A DNA stretch of 64,000 bases, taken from contig JAMAHW010000059.1 of assembly GCA_023627715.1 (NCBI GenBank), forward strand, positions 62,001 through 126,000, in the 5' to 3' direction. Numbering within the stretch: position 1 is the first letter of the stretch; the number at the start of each line of letters is the position of its first letter. The stretch comes from Periconia sp. R9002 (lineage: Eukaryota; Ascomycota; Dothideomycetes; Pleosporales; Periconiaceae). The notes under the pieces are model-generated. The model saw nothing but the letters and a program-made list of their open reading frames with translations. It was not told the origin of the DNA and did not search any database. This document shows positions 10,834 to 21,840 of this stretch, piece by piece. The translations under genes were made by a program, and so were the position numbers.

Positions 10834-11291
10834 TCTGGAAAAAGATAAATGTTAAAAAAAATGTATTGTGGGTCAAGTCATGTAAGGGATGGGAGAAATT
10901 GAACCGTATGTAGCGACTGAGGAATGGACCACTTGTATATATACATCGTCGGCATATTCACGCGAGAAGTGGTTCAACGCTGTGCAGACAAGACGTGAAC
11001 GCCGGATGCAGCGAAAACCTGTCCTCGTGAGCAATTCTCGCGATGTCTGTGACGTGTGGAGAATAAAGGTGGGTGGGCGACAGTTCAAGTCGTGGTTGCC
11101 GGATTGGGATGCTCGGCTGGATCCGGCCGTCTTAGCCATCATCGGTTAGCGTACTTCTCAGTTAGTTGCGCACCTAACGGTTCATGCACAGCTGAGAATC
11201 AGACAGAGAATGCAGCGCATTGTATCGTATATTCCATCTATAGGTTTTAAATCATTCCATTTAGACAGCGGAGACGTGTACGCCCGGGCGC
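10834..11291. other. Intergenic region between tandem minus-strand genes
   Basis: About 460 bp containing the promoter of the transporter gene and the 3' UTR of the P450 gene. No further feature was recognised. Confidence 0.5.
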
Positions 11292-13080
11292 CTAATCCTT
11301 GGTATGTGAAACCATGACCCTCACTCCTTTTGACTCGAAGCGCACATGGGGGATGAAGTAATCGTGGGCCATCTCGACATCGGTGATGTCGGTCTCGAAA
11401 AGCTCATATTTGTAGCCGCGGAACATCATGCCTAAGACCAGATAAAGTTCTGTCCATGCCAAGCTGTCGCAGGCGAAATGCCAAGTCAGTAGGTGTACTT
11501 CAAGTATATAATTTGGATGAATGGAAGACATGGTGAGAAGAATGAAAGACGTACTTGATACCCAAACAACTCCTCGTTCCTCTCCCAAAACTAACCATGA
11601 ATTTCTCCAATGGCGTCCCATCCGCTGTTTTCGCATCACCCATCCACCGCTCCGGTCTGAATTCCCTGGAGTTTGGAAAGATCTCCTCGTCATGGCTCAA
11701 ATCCGGAATGGTCATGCTCAAACAAGTCCTCGCAGGGATGACCCATTCCTTGTAAATGACAGGCTCGTTATGCGTGCGCGGATTGCGAGCGCTAAGACCG
11801 TAGCTAAGGCGCACAGCTTCCATGATGCAAGCCTTGAGGTAGGGAAGCTGTTCGAGTTTTTGCAGGTCTATGGCGGAACTGTTGGGGAATGCAGTAACTA
11901 GATCTTCATGAAGGCGTGCATATATGCGGGGCGTGTTGATGATATGGTAAGAGGCCACGACGAGTGCATAGGCAGTAGTCTCGACGCCTCCAGCCACGAC
12001 GATTGTGGCTTCGTCTTCAAGTCGCCGCTGCGTTTTGTCCTCAGGTGGGAGATGTTTAGACTCAAGGATCTCACGGAAAATCGTCTTGGGGGCGTCGTTG
12101 GTCTTGATATCGGTCCCTTGGAGGGTTTGAGCAATAAGTTCAGCGTTTTGCTAGGATGAGAGACACAAGTTAGAGTGCGCCCCGATACAGAGGGCCAATG
12201 AGACTCACTCGTCTGAAGTCTATCAATGGTTTCGCTTCCGGTTGAAGCCACTCCACGACTTTGTCAGGGATCATATTCATGAGCGGAAGAATGAAGGGCC
12301 ATTGGCTTGCGACGTGGCCCGTGGTTCCCATGTTCTTGAACGCCTCGTGGAAAGAAGCGAATTGGGGGCTCTTGAGTTGGCCTTGATTGAAGCCGAAGAA
12401 GTAATCCATGATGATATCGCCGGTCAAAGCGGGGAAGGCATTGGAAAGATTGATGGGCTCCTTGCGGGCCTCAAATTCCTTCATACGCTCATCGAATGTA
12501 TCAATATGGCGGTGGATGATGTGAATAAAGTCCAAGATGGATCGCCTCGAGAATCTGGTCACGTCAGCTGGCTGTCAGACGTTACGAGTACAGACAGGGG
12601 TCACGGTATACAGCGGAAGTAATGCAGCCCTGCGGCGTTTATGCACCATGGCGTGCACGGTTGGTAAGATGCCATCCTGAGTCCCGAATTTCTCGTCCCA
12701 CCCTTCTTTGTCGAGGTAGGCATTTCTGGGATAGACGGATTCGAAAAATCGAGAGTCCCGGATATGGATTTCGTTAGGGGTTACCCGGAGGATAGGGCCT
12801 TTTCAATTGAGTACAAGGTAGCCGGGTGGATGCGTGCGGAGTGTGACATACCATACTTGTCGTGGAGTGCAGAGATCTTCTTTGAGAACTGGCCGCGCTG
12901 GATGATCTCGTAGTAGGCCTCGTACCAGGATGTAGCGGCAGCTAGACGGGGGCCAGGAAAGGCTGCCAAGGGATGGAAGAACAGCCGGTAAGCGACCAGG
13001 GCCAGCCAGTAGAGGACAAAAGCGCCCGCCGCCACAAAGGGGGCCACAGGCAAGCGGTGTTGTTGCTGTTGTGTATCCAT
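11292..13080 (-). CDS. Cytochrome P450 monooxygenase
   Basis: Five exons, 509 residues: 13080-12852, 12798-12612, 12554-12209, 12150-11555, 11463-11292, all splice junctions in phase. It has an N-terminal membrane anchor (about residues 12-35) followed by F-P-G-P-R. The I-helix reads A-G-G-V-E-T-T (307-313), the ExxR is E365-A-V-R368, the PERF region F-R-P-E-R-W, and the heme loop [10 protein letters not shown] with axial Cys449. The N-terminal half (W-Y-E-A-Y-Y-E and [13 protein letters not shown]) is like the trichodiene-oxygenase-like fungal P450 group. It is expected to sit in the ER membrane and hydroxylate a small lipophilic substrate using a P450 reductase. The substrate is unknown. 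No terpene synthase, polyketide synthase or NRPS is in the window, so a catabolic or detoxifying role is as likely as a biosynthetic one. Confidence 0.93.
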
Positions 13081-14045
13081 TGCGGTCAATGGCTTGGATC
13101 AACGTTGTCTGCAATTCTCCAGAAAGTGGACACGGAGCAGGGCCGCCCCTCGTAAAGTAGCAGATGGGCCGCGGCACCGAGCATGCCGCCATGGTGCGGT
13201 TGCTTGCTCCCGTCCATCCTTTGGGAGTAGCGCCAGCATGCCGCGGACAAAATGAACCACTTGATTGCACATGCGAAAGACGCGATGCTGCGCTAATTGC
13301 GTCTCTTCATCTAAAGAAGCCAACTACAGGAGCGCCACGGGGGATAGGGACTCGGCATTTAGCCACCACTCTCGTAGTCGATTGATATGAGTTGGCTGCG
13401 AATCTGATGATTTCAACGTGCAGGTGTGACGATGAAGGGCCGGGCCGCATTCCAGAAGGTATCCATCCCGCAGATATTCAGTCCGACAGTTCGGTCTCCT
13501 GGATGATCGCGCAGGCCTCTTACCATGTCACACGTGAGAATTATTAACGTAGAATGAATGATGGCCACAGAATGAGAATCCAAGGCGTAGCCCATGTTCG
13601 GTAGCAGTTTGCGATGATGGTGTATCAACACAATCGAGATAGACAAGTGTAGGAAAAGTCAAGCTGATCCCCAAACAGCCGATAAACCATCCACATCTTT
13701 CGCAATGGCAAAATTACAAGTCAACTTCACTCGCACTTCCAAACAAATGCCCCTCTCAAAGATGCTTGCAGCTTCGTCTCATGGAAAGGGGCTGTCTCGG
13801 CACACTTGACCAAGTTGGTTAGCGCGTTTGGCAAAGCTTAACCTAGCTCAATGACGACGGTGGGTCGAGTGCCGCTACCATCCGATCAATGTTGATTTTG
13901 TTTTCCTCTTTCTTATCCCTCCCTTTTCTTCGTCAGTTCCATTCACCAGCCGCAGAACGATTGCCTTGAAAGCTCAACGTTGCGCCTTTCCTTCATTGGT
14001 TCCACTCTCGCCCTCTCGCCTGCGATCCCCGCGTGCGTCGTCGCC
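13081..14045. other. Divergent intergenic region
   Basis: Bidirectional promoter space of about 965 bp between the P450 (minus) and the membrane protein (plus). A pyrimidine-rich tract (about 13897-13936), common just upstream of fungal start sites, precedes the plus gene. No convincing small gene. Confidence 0.5.
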
Positions 14046-15203
14046 ATGTACCCCTCCGCCGTCCTCGCCGTCCTTTCCCTCTTCACCGCGTATGCATATG
14101 CAGAGTCCGAAGTAGTATGGCTCAAACCGCAGCAGATGGCCCTCGTCAAGCTGGCAACGCCGGGATATCCTCTCTGGGTCATGGATAAGGAGAACCCTGG
14201 CGTGCCAGTCGTGTATCATCACAACGGCGAATACTACTCGCATACCAACGATCCGTCCGCCGTACTCCTCAATGTCTCCATGTCCGCGAACAATCACACA
14301 CTCTATATCAATGGGCAGGCTATACTTCCCCTCGATGATAGCAACCGGCCGCCCCAAATCACAGCACACCAAGTTCACGGCGATACGTCGGTGAAAATTC
14401 TCCGCACATACGCAACCTCAGGGCTGCTGCGAGGAGAGTTGAGTTGGGATGAGCTACAGCATCGCGACTTCTTGGAGCTGGATTACGATCGATTGGTCGA
14501 AGCAGACCCAGAGACGGGTCCCTACTTCGGCCACAAGCCTACCCTGCGATTCCGCATCATGGGCCTCGGCGCGTATACGACGAACAAAGTGTTGGACGTG
14601 GCAGAACAGAGTGTTTTGCATGTTACCTTGAACGACACCCATGGGAAAATTTCGAACCACCCCAAGCGTTCGTACGCAATCACCAACATTGAAATCAAGA
14701 GCATCAAGAGTTCATACGGAGGCATGCACAAGGGCTTGGAAGAGGACACGGACAAGGAGTGCACGATACAATCATGGGCATGCCCTGACACCGGGCTATA
14801 CACGCCTATGGCCCCGTACTATCGGTTCATCTGGCGATCCAAATTCGACGAATTCGGTCGTATCGGGTCGGCGAGGCACGCCATCATGCAAAAGGTCAGC
14901 CAATTGCAGGACATTGTGGGATCCCAAGTGCTGAAGCGGTACATAATGGCGGTGGTGGCTGGGCTGATCGCATTGGTGGCGTGGAATACATACAAGAAGC
15001 GGGTAGATTCAGAGGGAGAGCGCAAGGCGCACAATGCTGCATTGAGATCCCTCGAGGTCAAGGCTGCGCGCAATCGCGGCGAGGTGGTCTATGCAGATGA
15101 TGACGAGGATGACGAGTGGATCGCAGCGCATTCCAAGGATGTGGTCATGGAGTTGACGGACGAGGAGGCCAAGCAGTTGAGCTACATAATACCGGACCAG
15201 TAG
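14046..15203 (+). CDS. Predicted type I membrane protein, function unknown
   Basis: A 385-residue intronless ORF starting at the ATG that opens a signal peptide (M-Y-P-S-A-V-L-A-V-L-S-L-F-T-A, cleavage likely after A-Y-A). The luminal or extracellular part of about 275 residues has N-glycosylation sequons N-V-S, N-H-T and N-D-T and a pair of cysteines (C-T-I-Q-S-W-A-C) that could form a disulfide. One TM helix (Y-I-M-A-V-V-A-G-L-I-A-L-V-A-W, about 295-312) is followed by basic residues. A 65-residue cytosolic tail contains an acidic run (D-D-D-E-D-D-E). The topology suggests a secretory-pathway or ER membrane protein. I do not recognise the family. Confidence 0.85.
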   Translation: MYPSAVLAVLSLFTAYAYAESEVVWLKPQQMALVKLATPGYPLWVMDKENPGVPVVYHHNGEYYSHTNDPSAVLLNVSMSANNHTLYINGQAILPLDDSNRPPQITAHQVHGDTSVKILRTYATSGLLRGELSWDELQHRDFLELDYDRLVEADPETGPYFGHKPTLRFRIMGLGAYTTNKVLDVAEQSVLHVTLNDTHGKISNHPKRSYAITNIEIKSIKSSYGGMHKGLEEDTDKECTIQSWACPDTGLYTPMAPYYRFIWRSKFDEFGRIGSARHAIMQKVSQLQDIVGSQVLKRYIMAVVAGLIALVAWNTYKKRVDSEGERKAHNAALRSLEVKAARNRGEVVYADDDEDDEWIAAHSKDVVMELTDEEAKQLSYIIPDQ

Positions 15204-15917
15204 GCAAGTTCGGAGAGGTGGCAGACGGTGGAATAAATTTATGCAAACCCCAATTGTGTTTTTGATTACGTCATTTGTCGTGTTGCTGTGTTTATGTATT
15301 ATGTGTCTAAAAGGTGTTGTGGTTGCAGAAAGCATGAGGCTGAGCAGAGAGGTGAGATTGATTGAGCAGGTTGATGGACATGTGACTGAAATAAGCTTAC
15401 CTATTTGCCTCGAGCAGCTACCAAAGAAAGGGAACCATGGAACGGCACGACTCACGAGGCAGGCCACACGTGCGCACAGCCGGTGCCAATGGGCCTTGTT
15501 TGCAGCATCAAAGGGACGAATAGCGGGGTGGAGAAGGCAACAGGACAGCACCGCCGCATCAAATTGACACCCGTGATTCGATGCGTACATGTACCTCTGC
15601 GCTGTTATTGTGGCACTCGTGATCCAACACTGCGACTTTGACGTGAATTCCTGCGCAGCCCCGTCGCACCACATCTGCCTGCTGAATACCTGCTCTTTGT
15701 CTTTTTCATCCATCTCGCATTTACATTGATTGATACATGATAAACAGCAGACAGACAAGTCGCCAGCGTTGGTTGCTTGGCTGCTGAGGCATTGATGCTG
15801 CCGCCGCCGCCTCCGTGGCTCGAGCTCCCCTTTGCTTGGACCGAAGTTGACTCAACCTCCCACAACAGCAAAAAAGAGCCGTCGCAAGCCGCAACCAGCT
15901 CCACCTCTGCGACTGCC
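15204..15917. other. Intergenic region / 5' leader
   Basis: About 710 bp between two plus-strand genes. The frame of the following regulator stays open upstream to an ATG at 15795, so part of this may be coding if that start is used. Nothing else recognised. Confidence 0.4.
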
Positions 15918-18900
15918 ATGGCGACAAATACTCCTCCGCAACCGGCTGCCGCACAGCACACCCGCACATACCAGGCCTGCATTCCGTGTCGCAGGCGCAA
16001 AGTGCGTTGCGACCTCGGGCCCGTCGACAATCCCCACGACCCACCCTGTGTGCGCTGTCGCCGCGAGTCCAAGGAGTGCTTCTTCTCCGCCACCCGTCGC
16101 AAGCGCAAGGGCCAGGACGGCGCCGACGACTACGATGAGCTCGACGACTACGAGATGCGCAATGGCAGGAAGCGACACAAGGCCTCCGACGACCCTCTCG
16201 CTGCCACGCGCAACCCGCAACCCACCGTCAACCCCGCCGACACGGCTACTGCCTACATCTCGCAGCCCCTCACCCCCGGCGGTTCCATAGGCCGCTACGA
16301 ACCCTTACGCCGTCCCACCACCGCCCAACAACCCCAGAACGATGACGAGGATCGCAAGATGGCCGATACGGCCACGGCTGTCATGCAAACGGGCGAGATA
16401 TACAGCGGCCATGACGCCCTGAACCTGCTGTTCCAGGCCGCCGGTAGAGACTTGCAGGAACAACAGCAACACCATCGCACCGGCAGCACATCCAGTGCCC
16501 ACCGCCCTAGCATGGGAAGCACTCCTGGTTCGCAGACAAACCTGGCCAGTCCGCAGGCCATAACGACACATGCTCGCAATCCATCGCGCGTCGCTGCAGA
16601 GCCCATTGTCGACCCGGCCATAGCGCACCAGTCGCCCGGCATACCAGACCCTCCCAACGAGGCTGCCTTCAACGAGGCAATCAAGGCATGGTCAAAGTTC
16701 CGCTTCGTGCGCGCTGGATGGCTGACCGCAAAGGAGGCCGTGCGATACGTTGACTATTTCTACACCTACCTCTCCCCCCTCACGCCCATTGTTGTGCCAG
16801 ACTACCGCGATCATGCCATGCATGCAAAGCTCCTTCGCGAAGAGCCGATGCTCGTCATAACGTTGCTCACGATAGCTTCTCGCTTTCGAACCCCCGATAC
16901 CCCCTCACGCGCCGGCGCAGTCTCCCGCTCCTACCTGATCCACGACAAGTTTTGGAAATACCTGCAGGGCATGATAGATCGTACCATCTACGGCCAGGAA
17001 CAGTTCGGAGGGGGCTTCTGCGGTGCAGGACAACAGCCCGGGTCCGATGTGAATCCACTCACTCGCAAAGGTCTTCGCACCTTGGGTACCGTGGAGAGTC
17101 TGATGCTCCTCACCGAGTGGCACCCACGGGCTCTACACTTCCCCCCTGGAGACGATGATGATGAACTGGTTCCGAACGACGATGATTTTGGGGGGGACGT
17201 ACCCACAAATACTGGCGCAAACGGTCTCGTTAACGACGGCGGACAGCGTATAGACAGCTGGCTGGAGCCCTGCTGGAGAAGCGACCGCATGTGCTGGATG
17301 TTGCTAGGGAATGCAATGACTTTGGCGTACGAGATTGGCGTCTTTGATGATACGAGTGAAATCGAATTCGAAGAAGCCAACCAACATTTATCCCACGCGA
17401 CCGTCAAGGCCTATTTCCGACGAAAGAACCACCTCAAGAATCTGCTGGTCATCTACGTCACCCAGACTAGTGGCCGATTGGGCCTGACTTCGATGCTTCC
17501 CAGGTCATTGCGTGAAGATGAGTTGCAGTCGCAGCGAACTCCGTTGGAACTGTACAACGCCCGGAAAGCGTTGATCAAGGCGCCCCCGCTGCACCATAGC
17601 ACCAGACCAGATGGCCAACGTCTTCCGCTGGAGTCTGTCGCAACACAAGAGCGCCATGCCATTCAAGATCTTGTCCTCGACTTCTGGGACCGCATCGCAA
17701 AGACAATGGAGATGGGCAACCTCAAGCTTTTCCCCAACCGTCGGAAAACGCGGGAATTGCTCAAGTCGGGCAAGTATGAGGAGCTCTTGAAAGGCTTTCA
17801 GACGCCGCTTTTGGATTGGAAACGCGGCTTTGATCAAGCCCCGCAGGGTAGGTGTTTATCTCTTGGCACATTGCATTTCTCTTTTAACACATCACAGTTC
17901 CTGCGCTCCTTCGCCATGTCCTCACCATCGAGTACGAATACACGCGCGTGTACCTGAACTCCTTGGCCTTGCAAGCAGTAGTGGAACGCTGCACGCACAA
18001 CACGCCTCTACAACCATCTGCCCAACCGAATGGTGCAGGTGCGCAGAACAGCTCGCGCTCCAACGATTCTAGCGGAGGCGCGATTCCTTTCAGCACCTTG
18101 GTCAAATGGTACGGAAACGACAGACACCATATCCGCGAGGTCGTTGATGCGTCGCGGAGCGTCTTGAAGGTTGTCGTGGATGATCTCTACCCCCACCACC
18201 TACGACACGCACCGGTGCGGACCTTTTTCCGCATCGTCTCCGTCGCCATCATCTGCCTCAAGACTTTCGCGCTCGGCGCCACCGAAGACGACGTGGCTAT
18301 CACCCTAGGCCTCCTCGATCGCGCCGTTTTTGCGCTGCGCACCTCCATCGTCGACGACGTGCACGTCGGAAATCGCTTCGCGGACCTGGTCGATACGCTC
18401 ACGCACCGGATTCGTGGACGTTTCGTGCGTCTCGCGGCCAACGGCGGGGGCACAACCTCAGCTGGTATCTCCCGCCCCCAGTCTCCCTCTCCACCCCAAG
18501 CGCAGACGCCCATGATGCCGCCCCCGCCACTCATACCTCAACAACAGCAACAGTCATTCAATCAGCAGCAGGGATTCCCCTTCCTGCAACCCACGGGTTC
18601 TTCCGCCCCCGGCAGCCCTGGCATCGGTATCACGGCAAGTGGGCGCGCAACCCCCGTCCCTTCGCACCCGCTCTTCGGCATCTCCTCGGAGCCCTACGAC
18701 CCAAACTCAAACTCCATCTCCATCATGCCGCCGCCCGGATTCAACGCGAACAACTACACCTTCAACACGGGCAACGCGTCGTCTTCGGGCAGCTGGCAGC
18801 ACTGGAGCAATGCCGGTGGGGTGAACAATGCCTCCAACAACAACGCCAACAACAGCGGTGGCGGTGGGAGTGCGAACGGCGCGTATGATCAGGATTGGCT

Positions 18901-19033
18901 TGCACTGCCGTTGGATCCGCTACTCGATCAGTGGGGCGCGGATATCAATCAGACGGCCATGGGGCCTGATGTCGGGGGCCTGGATATGCTGGATATTTTG
19001 CTCAATATGGGCGGGCCGCCTGGGAGTGCGTAG
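15918..19033 (+). CDS. Zn(II)2Cys6 transcription factor, Aro80-like
   Basis: Two exons (15918-17847, 17898-19033; 50 bp intron) give 1,021 residues. The start at 15918 has a good context (GCCATGG); an in-frame ATG at 15795 would add 41 Pro/Ser-rich residues. The zinc cluster begins at C20 and has an unusually long third spacer: C-x2-C-x6-C-x12-C-x2-C-x6-C, with D-N-P-H-D-P-P-C inside. I associate this arrangement with Aro80, the activator of aromatic amino-acid catabolism genes, hence the call; confidence in orthology is moderate. S-G-H-D-A-L-N-L-L-F-Q-A-A and the fungal-specific regulatory domain (Y-V-D-Y-F-Y-T-Y-L-S-P-L-T-P-I) follow. The C-terminal 250 residues are Gln/Asn/Gly/Pro-rich, likely an activation region, ending in L-D-M-L-D-I-L-L-N-M. 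Confidence 0.88.
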
Positions 19034-19198
19034 GAAACACATGGTTGGGTTGGGGATCCTTGATGGTGTTTGTTGTATGTGGTGGTGTGCTGTTGGGGTT
19101 TCGAGTCTTCAGCCGCACCCAGCTGCCATCCACCTTTTTTCTTTTCCGCTTGTTTCCTCTTCCTTATTCCCCGCGATTAACCAGGGATATGGAAGGAG

Positions 19199-19223
19199 TT
19201 TTTTTTTTTTTTTTTTTTTTTTT
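19199..19223 (+). repeat. Poly(T) homopolymer, 25 bp
   Basis: A T run about 170 bp after the stop of the Aro80-like gene, probably within its 3' UTR or just beyond. Confidence 0.9.
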
Positions 19224-19706
19224 GGAAGCGAGTCATGAACTGGGGTATAATTTCCGTTTTCCTTTTTTGGATATGAATGAAAAAGCGTTACGAGGTCTAT
19301 CTTATGTCTTCCATTGCGATGGACAAATACCTATGTAGATAGATAAGTAGATACACTGCTATGTCTCACACGACAACCCCGTAATCTTTACATGATTTGT
19401 CTGCCTGTTTATCGGACGTCTGTTTGTGTGCATCATGTCGTGTCAAGCCATGACAATGATAGTGCATACATACCTACCTACATGTAGGTACTAAGTATGT
19501 TTTCTCTTTTGCATCTTCCTCTCGTGAGAGAAAGACTCGTGCGTAAGCTTATACTTACCCAATTCCACACCACACCACACCACACCACTCGTTACCGGAT
19601 AGATAAGCGAACGAATGAATCATCGAAGTCGCCCTTCTCATTGGTTCGGAGATTTTTTTACTACGAGGAAGAACATTAAACCTTGATGACGCGGAGGCAG
19701 GGTCCG

Positions 19707-21840
19707 TTTTCACTGCAATGTTTAGCCCGCGGGAGGAGTCTGCACCATCCCATGTACATACAGGATAGTGACATATACAAGTGAGGATGTATTGGAATAA
19801 CGTAGTGGTGGTATGCACCTACCCTAGACCCCACCTCACCGGCACTTTTCACTGCAATCTTTAGTCTGGGTGAGGAGTCTGTCATCAGCTAAGCTAGGTT
19901 TTTCAGCCTGGTTTCACTGCAATGTTTAGCCCGCGCGAGGTAGTGTTGGCCCCCAGCCTGATTTCACTGCAATCTTTAGCCCGGGGGAGGAGTTGGCCCA
20001 GCCCAGCCCGGCCCGGCCCGGTCCTGCGCCATAGGACAGGATACAGGGTGTACAAGCGTCGGGTCGTACGCATAAGACATATGGGGTACGACCCATGTTA
20101 GTCCCGTAGGTAGGGACATAGGTTTTTCACTACAATCTTTAGCCCCCGCGAGGTATTAGTCCAGCCTAGCAGCAGCTATTATAATAATAGTATAGGGATA
20201 TATTTAGAGTAAAGACGTATTATAACGACGCTATAGTATACACTATATTAATATATAATTTTTTTAATCTTATTTCTATTAGTACTATTTACTATTACGT
20301 TTTTATAATAGTGTTTTTTCTTTCTATTTTATTATAAAAGTAGATATAGAGAGAAAGAGGAGTAGAAGTAGTATTTTATTTATTAACGTTTAATATAAAC
20401 TTTATTAGGTCTTAGCGCTTTTTACTATAACCTTTAGCCTAGAGGAGAAGTTAGTTAAGTTAGCCTAGCCTTTTTAAGTAGATAGGGTAAATAAACTATA
20501 TATATATATAAACTATAAATCTCTACTACGTAATATAGATAAGAAATAGAAAGTTTTACTATAATCTTTAGCCTAAGAGAAGAGTTTATACCCTTATATA
20601 GATAAGATAGGTACTTAGGAATATATATAGGTAAAGATATTTTAGAATAACATAGTAAAAAGTTATATAATATATTTATTATTTATATATAGTTTTAATC
20701 CTATTTCTAGTCCTTATAAAAAACTAAAAAATAAAAAAGATTACTATAATTTAATTATTTATTTATTTACTTATATAGATAATTTTTTTTTAGTAATTCT
20801 TTATAAGAATAGCGTATAGAATAGGTACCTATATATACGTAATTAACCTAGAGGACGCTTTACTATAATATTTAGCCTATATAAAGAGTTAGCCTAGCCT
20901 AGCTTAATAGCTACTATAATAATAGAATAGGGACTTATAATAACGTAGTAGTACGTAAAATTTTTATATAATTTTAATCTTATTTCTAGTAGTAGTTTTT
21001 TTATAATTTATACTATAGCTTTATTTTTCTTTTTTTTTATCTTTTTTTTTTATACTATAAAAGAGGAAGTTCTTACTAAAGTTTTTAACTCTAGCTTTAA
21101 TAATTTAATTATTTATTTATTTATTTACGTATTTACTTATATTTTATATAATAATAAAGTTTTTTACTATAATTTTTAGTCCCTATAAAGAGTTTACTAT
21201 TAGCTTAACTAGCTACTATAGTAGAAATAAGGTAGTAGACACTACGCTAATCTATTATATAGCTAAGATATAATAGAGATATATATAGAGTAATAATATA
21301 TTAGAATAATAAAATAGTTTATAACCTATTTATAGGTAATTTATTTTTATTAAGTTTTTTATACTACTTATTTCTATATAGTGTTTTATACTATAAAGTA
21401 TTATTTTTCTTATTCTCTCTAGTAGGAGAGAGTTTATTCTTACTAAATCTAACCTATTATAGCTAGCTTTAATAATCTATTTATTTATTTATTTATTTAT
21501 TACTTTACTTATCTAGTAGTTCTATAAGAAGATATACGCCTCTATACCTAGCTACGCTAGCTTAATTTATTTTACTACAATCTTTAGCCCCCGTAAGGTG
21601 TTAGCCTAGCTAAATAAGTACGCAAGTCTGTCTAGGCAGGCGCCGTAACAAATATCCTAAAGTCCTACACCCCTTCTATTAATATAAGTACCTACTTAAA
21701 CATAAATATAAAATAGAAAGCGTATATAAGATTTAGTAATTGATAGACGGTATAGGTTGGGTTGGAATGAGCTGTGCTATGTGTATGTCCTCGGACTATT
21801 TAGCTTCACTGCAATCTTTAGCCCGCGTGAGGAGTCTGCC
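19707..21840 (+). repeat. Array of eleven copies of a ~35 bp core within ~300 bp units, RIP-mutated in the centre
   Basis: All copies are in the same orientation. Core consensus, in two parts: TTTCACTGCAATCTTTAG then CCCGCGNGAGGAGT. Starts near 19707, 19845, 19911, 19961, 20122, 20417, 20551, 20857, 21159, 21568 and 21801. The flanks also align between units (for example AGCTACTATAATAATAG, and ATTGGAATAACGTAGT which becomes TTAGAATAACATAGT), so the real unit is about 230-410 bp. The outermost copies keep CACTGCAATC and CCCGCG. Inner copies read TACTATAATC and CCTAAG or CCTATA, that is C-to-T and G-to-A transitions only. No ORF or terminal repeat identifies the element. Tandem array or nested insertions are both possible. 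Confidence 0.9.
20110..21750. other. AT-rich RIP block 1
   Basis: Composition changes abruptly to mostly A+T with many TpA steps. CpA and TpG are almost absent; for instance 20881-20940 contains neither. This is the classical signature of RIP acting on both strands of the repeat array. No coding capacity remains. Confidence 0.9.

Noticed and set aside
15009..15758. 249-codon minus ORF overlapping the 3' end of the membrane-protein gene
   Set aside because: Antisense to a clear coding region and into the next promoter; no recognisable domain.
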